From contig QIDL01000273.1 of assembly GCA_003228415.1 (NCBI GenBank), forward strand, positions 1-5,544: a DNA stretch of 5,544 nt, given 5' to 3'. Made by a program: the position numbers and the translations under genes. Source of the stretch: Gammaproteobacteria bacterium (GTDB lineage Bacteria > Pseudomonadota > Gammaproteobacteria > Pseudomonadales > Azotimanducaceae). The notes beneath the pieces were generated by a model that ran no database searches, was not told the origin of the DNA, and saw only the letters and a program-made list of their open reading frames with translations. Shown in pieces: positions 1 through 3,980 of this stretch. How positions within the stretch are numbered: position 1 is the first letter of the stretch; the number at the start of each line of letters is the position of its first letter.

Positions 1-247
1 CCCCTTGAGAAGCCACCAGCAGCACGCTATCACCATCCGGCACATACATGAGCGGAATGATTCGCCGCCGACCGCTTTTTGCTCCGGTCATGGCTACCAG
101 ACAGATCGGATCTCCGGCCAGCTTGTCCATCAGTCGCCCGCCGCTCAAGCGATAGACCCAGACATTGACCCGCGTGAAGGCTTTCAACACCCATTTCGGT
201 GGCGGTTGGCCGCTGTCTTTGTTCCCCGCCGATTGCTCGTCTGTCAT
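1..247 (-). CDS. Ddn-like deazaflavin/nitroreductase family protein, partial (N-terminal 82 residues)
   Basis: This is the N-terminal part of a protein of the F420H2-dependent quinone reductase family (DUF385, 'nitroreductase family deazaflavin-dependent oxidoreductase'), a small split beta-barrel that in actinobacteria uses reduced F420 to reduce quinones or nitro compounds. Seen: it starts MTDEQSAGNKDSG, a polar proline-rich leader, then about residues 21-36 FTRVNVWVYRLSGGRL, then residues 44-58 with ICLVAMTGAKSGRRR, then IIPLMYVPDGDSVLLVASQG up to the window edge. The 'R.N...YR.sGGR', 'l.t.G.KSG..R..PL.Y..dGD...vvAS.GG' pattern is the family signature; the K-S-G-R stretch contacts the cofactor phosphate in known members. 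There is no signal peptide, so it should be cytoplasmic. The ATG at 247 has a good ribosome binding site (AGGGAG, 7-base spacing). The C-terminal half, roughly 60-70 residues in most family members, lies outside the window. It is transcribed away from the gene at 347. Whether the host makes F420 cannot be seen; some relatives may use FMN or other cofactors. Confidence 0.88.
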   Translation of the reverse strand, partial: MTDEQSAGNKDSGQPPPKWVLKAFTRVNVWVYRLSGGRLMDKLAGDPICLVAMTGAKSGRRRIIPLMYVPDGDSVLLVASQG

Positions 248-254
248 TTTTGTG

Positions 255-260
255 CTCCCT
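255..260 (-). promoter_or_regulatory. Ribosome binding site of the Ddn-like gene
   Basis: Reading the minus strand, AGGGAG lies 7 bases before the ATG at 247. It supports that ATG over the out-of-frame start at 323 on the same strand. Confidence 0.7.
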
Positions 261-334
261 GTCAGCCACTCGCCCATGCCACATGGTTTCACCTGCGAGG
301 CGCTCATGATGTAATGGCTCCATGTTAGCCCACC

Positions 335-339
335 GGGAG
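335..339 (+). promoter_or_regulatory. Ribosome binding site favouring the ATG at 347
   Basis: GGGAG lies 7 bases before the ATG at 347 but only 4 bases before the in-frame GTG at 344. The ATG is therefore the better start, shortening the protein by one residue. Confidence 0.6.
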
Positions 340-346
340 AGAGGTG

Positions 347-844
347 ATGAACGACAGAACTCGCGGTGGCATCACAACTACCCTGCTTACCCTGCTTACC
401 CTGCTGCTCGTCGCGGGCTTCATTGGCGTTGTGGCCTGGTTTTTCAATTGCCCGTGTGAACGTACTCCCGGAGGCTATCTGCTCGGAGATGAAATCGAAA
501 CTCCGGTGAGCGACTGGACATTCGCCAACGATGTTCCCTTGTGCCAGATCCAGGTGCGCGCAGGCTTCCTGCCCCACTCGATCAACTTGAATTGTATGGC
601 CTCCAGCGGCGAGTTGTTTCTCAGTTGTTCAGGGTGCGATGGCAAGTACTGGTCCACGGCCGTACTGAGCAATCCCGCCGCACGGCTGCGGCTTGGGGAT
701 GAGGTTTATCCGGTGATGGTCACTCGCGTGCAGGACCCGGCGACGCTCGATCGGGCCTGGATTGCCCGGGCGGCAAAGCTCGACCGCCCGGCCGACACGC
801 CGCGCCGGAAAGGCTGGTGGTCATTCCGGGTGGTATCCCGCTAA
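347..844 (+). CDS. Membrane-anchored, cysteine-rich protein with a probable split-barrel domain
   Basis: 165 residues, function not established. Seen: a short positively charged N terminus (MNDRTRGG), one hydrophobic helix at about residues 12-33, then a soluble domain. The charge pattern (Arg before the helix) predicts N-in topology, so the domain would face the periplasm. The stretch at about residues 82-130 reads 'N.. M.SSGELFLSCSG..GKYWSTAVLSNPAARLRLGDEVYPV...RVQDPATLDRAW'. This closely follows the pattern of flavin/F420-binding split barrels (dGelYl.s..G..k.W..nl..NP.vrlrigd..y...a..V.D), and the C terminus ends in a beta-strand-like WWSFRVVSR. I infer a divergent relative of the DUF385/DUF2255 type. 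The usual K-S-G-R cofactor motif of Ddn is not evident, so cofactor binding is doubtful. Six cysteines (35, 37, 66, 83, 94, 97) include a CxC right after the membrane helix and a CxxC (CSGC, 94-97), unusual for this fold and suggestive of disulfides or metal binding. It is followed after 73 bases by the helical-repeat membrane gene, probably in one transcript. Confidence 0.8.
   Translation: MNDRTRGGITTTLLTLLTLLLVAGFIGVVAWFFNCPCERTPGGYLLGDEIETPVSDWTFANDVPLCQIQVRAGFLPHSINLNCMASSGELFLSCSGCDGKYWSTAVLSNPAARLRLGDEVYPVMVTRVQDPATLDRAWIARAAKLDRPADTPRRKGWWSFRVVSR
380..406 (+). repeat. Three tandem 9-base units inside the membrane-helix coding sequence
   Basis: The unit ACCCTGCTT occurs at 380-388 and 389-397 and again with one change (ACCCTGCTG) at 398-406. 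It is in frame and encodes Thr-Leu-Leu three times, forming the first half of the single membrane helix. An exact in-frame repeat like this can gain or lose units by slippage, changing helix length by three residues without breaking the frame. Confidence 0.85.
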
Positions 845-901
845 CCGTGCGACCCATCACCGTTCGCCCGACCACCCGATGATAGGCTGAAGCACGCGTC
901 G

Positions 902-917
902 GACGAGGACCGTCGTC
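902..917 (+). promoter_or_regulatory. Ribosome binding site of the helical-repeat gene, overlapping a small hairpin
   Basis: GAGGA at 905-909 sits 8 bases before the ATG at 918, a good ribosome binding site that supports this start. It overlaps an inverted repeat, GACGA at 902-906 and TCGTC at 913-917 with a 6-base loop, which ends directly against the start codon. Such a stem could partly hide the site; that regulatory role is only a possibility. Confidence 0.5.
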
Positions 918-2555
918 ATGCCCGCCCCTCACTCACTCAATCGCTACCTTCCTATCGCCGTGATCATCGTGATCGCGTTGGTGGCGTTTGTGACCGAATA
1001 CCGTGAAGTCTGGTTTCAATTGCTGGATCCAGCAGGGGCGATCGAACAGCGCCAGCAACAGGCGCTATTCGCTGTCGGCTCGTCGGATTCCGCACTGACA
1101 AACACAGAAGCCCGCGATCTTTTCGATCGATTCAGCGCCGGAGAATCCGCCGCCGGTACCGCGCTGGTGCATCAGGATGAAAAGCACGGACTTCCGGAAC
1201 AATTTGTCCGCTATCTCGAAGGCCTCCTGATCGTCGACGGCAACCAGAACCTCAAAGCAGCGTACCTGATCGGGCGACTGGCTCTGAACCGTCCATTCGA
1301 CGAGCAGGTGGAAGCTGCCCTGGCCGGGATGGTTCGGACTTCGAGCGCCAGCATCAACGCTCAACCCATCGTCGCACTCGGCAATATCGGCGTTCATCGG
1401 GCGCTCACCGACTCGACACTGACAATACTGCTGGACGTTGCACTGACACGATCTTCCACCGAGCAGACCGCCCTGGCCGCCATCGAAAAGACCGCCGAGC
1501 CGTTCGGATTGCCAGATTGGGTGCTGGATCGTCTGGAAGAAATCGCCGCTAAAAGACCCGGACAAATTCGCAATGGTGCAATCCGAGTGATTGCGGCGGC
1601 TGGCGCTGAAGAGCGTTCAATCGCGATGGTGAAACAGCCGGGCAATGCCCCGGTGGACCCTGGCACCATCGCGAAAGCCCTGTCGGGGGACGATCTGGCA
1701 GAACTACGGGCGACGCTGGAGGACGACACCCGAATCATCGAGCTTCGAGCCGGAGCATTGAATAAGATTTTGAAACGCAGGGATCAGTCCGAGCGGGTAG
1801 GCCAGGCTCTCAGTTACGCTTTCACCAGCGACGAATCCGCGCTGCGTTTAATCGCCTTCGGCACGTACCCCGAATGGGGCCGTCATCACGCAAAATATAT
1901 CGACGTCTCCTGGCGCGACGTCTGCGCCCGGGCATTCGCCGATGAGAATCAGGCTATTCGAAATGGCTCCGCCAGCGCATTTCGATTCATTGGATTCGAG
2001 AATAACCGGGAGCGAGATCGGTTTCTTCTGGACATGCTCCTGCTGCGAAATGGAGGGACTGATGTACAACAGCTCTCGGCTTTACACGCTACTTCCACGC
2101 TCTCGTCGATATCAGATCCGGTCAAGCAGGCGGTCATCGATCTGGTCGGATCAAGCAACGCCGACATAGCCTACGCAGCAGGCATGCTCGCAGAACGATA
2201 TCGACCCAAGGGCCTCTTCGAAGGGCTGGGATCCTGGCTGGCCGGCGCCCTGTTGTGGACTTTGCTCCTGACTCCTGCGGTCATCGCGGCGGGATTCGAG
2301 ACCTACTTCATCGCCCGCCTGCTCCAGAGTATCGCTGATGGCGCGAGCCGCCTGGTGCCGGTATTGGTTAGCGTGGTCTGGTTTTTCTCGAGCATTGCGC
2401 TTGGACTGACGCTTTTCGCAGGTGTGCTGGGATACGGCCATGGGGGTGCGTCGGGCGTTGAGATCTACGCGACCCTCGCGGTGATCGACGTGGTGTTCTT
2501 CGGTGTTGGCTGGCTGCTGAGCCTGGCAGTACGGCAGCGTCACCCTGCCCATTAA
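918..2555 (+). CDS. Four-helix membrane protein with a large HEAT-like helical-repeat domain
   Basis: 545 residues, family not recognised. Seen: one N-terminal membrane helix at about residues 10-26; a long, helix-rich, mostly soluble region at about 40-430; then three membrane helices at about 440-460, 479-504 and 517-538, and a short basic tail (RQRHPAH). Positive residues in the 461-478 loop and the tail, with a neutral glycine-rich loop at 505-516, fit both ends being cytoplasmic, placing the central domain in the periplasm. The central region has repeated Ala/Leu-rich helix pairs resembling HEAT or Armadillo-type repeats, for example near 111-135 (NLKAAYLIGRLAL), 145-175 (QPIVALGNIG), 217-230 (IRNGAIRVIAAAG), 274-300, 346-360 (AIRNGSASAFRFIG) and 385-427. 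Such domains usually bind proteins, so a scaffold or partner-binding role is inferred; I see no catalytic motif. There is one cysteine (337). It lies 73 bases after the cysteine-rich membrane gene, with no terminator visible between them. The start is supported by the GAGGA site. It converges with the small minus-strand gene downstream. Confidence 0.88.
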   Translation: MPAPHSLNRYLPIAVIIVIALVAFVTEYREVWFQLLDPAGAIEQRQQQALFAVGSSDSALTNTEARDLFDRFSAGESAAGTALVHQDEKHGLPEQFVRYLEGLLIVDGNQNLKAAYLIGRLALNRPFDEQVEAALAGMVRTSSASINAQPIVALGNIGVHRALTDSTLTILLDVALTRSSTEQTALAAIEKTAEPFGLPDWVLDRLEEIAAKRPGQIRNGAIRVIAAAGAEERSIAMVKQPGNAPVDPGTIAKALSGDDLAELRATLEDDTRIIELRAGALNKILKRRDQSERVGQALSYAFTSDESALRLIAFGTYPEWGRHHAKYIDVSWRDVCARAFADENQAIRNGSASAFRFIGFENNRERDRFLLDMLLLRNGGTDVQQLSALHATSTLSSISDPVKQAVIDLVGSSNADIAYAAGMLAERYRPKGLFEGLGSWLAGALLWTLLLTPAVIAAGFETYFIARLLQSIADGASRLVPVLVSVVWFFSSIALGLTLFAGVLGYGHGGASGVEIYATLAVIDVVFFGVGWLLSLAVRQRHPAH

Positions 2556-2576
2556 CCAGCCCGCAGGCCGGGTAAT
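2551..2576. terminator. Imperfect hairpin at the convergent junction, possible bidirectional terminator
   Basis: An 11-base arm (2551-2561) pairs with 2566-2576 at 9 of 11 positions around the 4-base loop CGCA. It includes the TAA stop (2553-2555) of the helical-repeat gene and lies between two converging genes, where a shared terminator is expected. Neither strand has a run of T after the stem, so it is not a textbook intrinsic terminator. I made the pairing by eye; the energy has not been computed. Confidence 0.4.
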
Positions 2577-2597
2577 GTGTGGGGATTGTGGTTGGAG

Positions 2598-2786
2598 TCA
2601 GTGAATCTGATGCTGCTCGAACCACTCCACCAGGGCGACCTGCTCCGGAGATAGTTGTTTGGTAGGTACGTGTCGGTGCATCCACTGCACAAAGGTCACC
2701 GAGGCGGCACCTACCAGTCTGTTTTTTCGCCGTACCAGCACGGCCTCTCTGCCCGATTTTTTCGGTACTTCTACTACTTCGAACAT
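2598..2786 (-). CDS. Small basic hypothetical protein, 62 residues
   Basis: I do not recognise a family. The frame begins MFEVVEVPKKSG, continues with a basic strand-like segment (REAVLVRRKNRLVG, about residues 13-26), then AASVTFVQWMHRH, and ends with a probable amphipathic helix SPEQVALVEWFEQHQIH (46-62). It has no signal peptide or membrane helix. Support for a real gene: codons resemble those of the neighbours (frequent GTG, GTA, CTG, GCC, GAG), a purine-rich AAGAGAG lies about 5 bases before the ATG, an in-frame TAG lies a short way upstream so the start is not a truncation, and it fills an otherwise empty 352-base gap with the same strand as the LLM gene. The competing plus-strand frame at 2655-2915 has no plausible start signal. 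It starts 121 bases after the LLM stop, so it may have its own promoter or be the tail of that operon. A short-ORF artefact remains possible. Confidence 0.55.
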   Translation of the reverse strand: MFEVVEVPKKSGREAVLVRRKNRLVGAASVTFVQWMHRHVPTKQLSPEQVALVEWFEQHQIH

Positions 2787-2875
2787 GAGTTCTCTCTTAC
2801 TACGACCCAGGCACTATTTGATCCATTTCTCAGGTCCAGCGATGTGATCCAGCACTTGATTTCCAGATTGAATCC

Positions 2876-2893
2876 GCTATTTAGGCAAATAGC
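2876..2893. terminator. Perfect 7-base stem after the LLM gene, weak terminator or other site
   Basis: GCTATTT (2876-2882) and AAATAGC (2887-2893) form a perfect inverted repeat around a 4-base centre. On the minus strand it begins 14 bases after the TAG of the LLM gene (2908-2910), a normal place for a terminator. The stem is AT-rich and no T-run follows on either strand, so termination by it would be weak; a protein-binding palindrome or RNA-stabilising stem is equally possible. Confidence 0.4.
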
Positions 2894-2907
2894 CGGGCTG
2901 AAGCGAG

Positions 2908-3915
2908 CTAATTGACCAATCTTGCCTTTACCCGGGGCACCACTTCTTTGAACAGGCGTTCCAGACTCGAACCCATTTGGGAGGCACGTAATCCCGGGGG
3001 AACAGCCATCGAGACAATGTCGGTAATGCCAAAGGCCCGGACAAAGGCTTCGATCTCTTCAATACAGTGCTCTACACCACCAACGATCCAGGTCTGTGGA
3101 ACGGGATCACCCGGCTCACCAATCCCCTCTCCGCTTTCTTTGAAAAATTTCTCGTACAACGCCATGCGATAACGTTCCGCCGCGCGGATCACCGGCCAGT
3201 CGGTATCACGATCATCGGTCACCAGAATGCTGCGAATGATGCCCACCCGATAGTCACTCGGGTCGCGGCCACTCTCGGTAAGCGCCTTAACCCAGGGATC
3301 AAACGAACGCCTGCGCAGCCCCTGGGGCAGGAAGTTGGTGTTGTAGTGTGCAGCGCGCTCGGCTCCAGCCTCTGACATCGCCGCTACCCACAGGGGGGGT
3401 CCGCCTTCCTGTACGTATCCGGGCGTGATGACCACATCCTCGAATTGATAACGGCTTCCGGAGTAGTTGAAACGCTCACCGGAGAAACATCGCTGCAGCA
3501 CTTCGATCCCTTCGTTCATCAATGACAGCCGACGGCTGACCGGGAATCCAAACCCTTTGAACTCATGGGGCGCATAACCCATGCCAAGGCCCAGTTCCAC
3601 CCGACCTCCAGAGAGGTTGTCCAGCACCGCGAGATCCTCGGCCAGTCGAATCGGATGGTTGAAAGGCATCAGACAGATGTCGGTACCAAAGCGAACATGC
3701 TCTGTGACCGCCGCCATGGCACCAGCCACGGGTACCCAACTCGGCAGATAGCCATCGTCAACGAAGTGATGCTCGGTGAACCAGACCAGGTCGGCGCCGA
3801 TCTGGTCCAGCCACTGCACCTGCTCCAGAATCTCGCCATATAGAATTCGGTCGCTCACACCGGAATCTGGTGGGTTGCGAAAATCGTAACAAACTCCAAC
3901 ACGCAGGTCCGGCAT
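2908..3915 (-). CDS. LLM-class flavin-dependent oxidoreductase (luciferase-like)
   Basis: 335 residues from the preferred start. This family uses reduced FMN or F420 in a TIM-barrel for oxygenation or hydride transfer; the substrate here is unknown. Seen: first strand LRVGVCYDFRNP (4-15), the EHHF motif in WFTEHHFVDDGYLPSW (45-60), VRFGTDICLMPFNHPIRLAEDLAVLDNLSGGR (74-105, shown with family residues P84, H87, P88, E93, D99, S102, GGR), ELGLGMGY (107-114), the PPLWVAA strand (173-179), IVGGVEHCIEEIEAF (277-291, where relatives have a phosphate-binding G-[ST/V]-x-E stretch), and a C-terminal ERLFKEVVPRVKA helix. Length and motif order match the family, so it appears intact and cytoplasmic. Start choice: a longer frame opens at 3942, but that ATG has no ribosome binding site, whereas the ATG at 3915 has CTGGAGA (GGAG at 3925-3928, 9-base spacing) and directly precedes the first conserved strand. 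It follows the amidohydrolase gene by 65 bases on the same strand, suggesting co-transcription. Flavin (FMN) use is more likely than F420, but not decided by the sequence. Confidence 0.92.
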   Translation of the reverse strand: MPDLRVGVCYDFRNPPDSGVSDRILYGEILEQVQWLDQIGADLVWFTEHHFVDDGYLPSWVPVAGAMAAVTEHVRFGTDICLMPFNHPIRLAEDLAVLDNLSGGRVELGLGMGYAPHEFKGFGFPVSRRLSLMNEGIEVLQRCFSGERFNYSGSRYQFEDVVITPGYVQEGGPPLWVAAMSEAGAERAAHYNTNFLPQGLRRRSFDPWVKALTESGRDPSDYRVGIIRSILVTDDRDTDWPVIRAAERYRMALYEKFFKESGEGIGEPGDPVPQTWIVGGVEHCIEEIEAFVRAFGITDIVSMAVPPGLRASQMGSSLERLFKEVVPRVKARLVN

Positions 3916-3980
3916 GTTCACTATCTCCAGGTCAGGATTCATTCAACCATCAACACCGGTAATCGCCCGGACAGGAGGAA
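3916..3980 (-). other. Short amidohydrolase-LLM gap, no terminator or promoter seen
   Basis: These 65 bases hold no T-run after a stem and no clear -35/-10 pair. CCGG occurs twice with 7 bases between, a possible 4-base stem too weak to matter. The gap is consistent with one transcript covering both genes, though a weak internal promoter cannot be excluded. Confidence 0.4.
3925..3928 (-). promoter_or_regulatory. Ribosome binding site deciding the LLM start
   Basis: GGAG on the minus strand lies 9 bases before the ATG at 3915. The alternative ATG at 3942 is preceded by GATGGTTGA, with no comparable site at useful spacing. The shorter form removes nine residues (MNPDLEIVN) that have no counterpart in the usual family start. 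Confidence 0.6.

Larger units (their letters stand above)
248..346. promoter_or_regulatory. Divergent intergenic region with two short inverted repeats
   Basis: These 99 bases separate two genes that read away from each other, so promoters for both should lie here or nearby. I could not pick convincing -35/-10 pairs on either strand. Two short perfect inverted repeats are visible: CCATG-CCA-CATGG at 274-286 and ATGG-CT-CCAT at 314-323, sharing the half-site CCAT. They could be operator half-sites for a shared regulator, but arms of 4-5 bases arise easily by chance. The reading as a shared control region is inference from gene orientation. Confidence 0.4.

Noticed and set aside
5..328. Open frames across 5-328 on plus and 30-323 on minus
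   Set aside because: They overlap the minus-strand frame from 247, which carries the clear Ddn-family signature and a good ribosome binding site. The other two show only low-complexity, His/Arg/Pro-rich translations typical of shadows.
347..460. Lipoprotein signal peptide at the N terminus of the cysteine-rich protein
   Set aside because: The residues before the first cysteine are FFN, not the Leu-(Ala/Ser)-(Gly/Ala) lipobox, so an uncleaved membrane anchor is more likely.
1065..1738. Long minus-strand open frames opposite the helical-repeat gene
   Set aside because: They are antisense to a continuous 545-codon gene with coherent membrane helices and repeats; their translations are rich in Ser, Cys and Arg without domains.
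2655..2915. Plus-strand 86-residue frame in the convergent gap
   Set aside because: No convincing ribosome binding site, overlaps the stop region of the LLM gene and the better-supported minus-strand small gene, and has an aromatic-rich composition unlike its neighbours.
3942..3942. ATG at 3942 as the LLM start
   Set aside because: No ribosome binding site at useful spacing, while the ATG at 3915 has one and fits the family's usual start.
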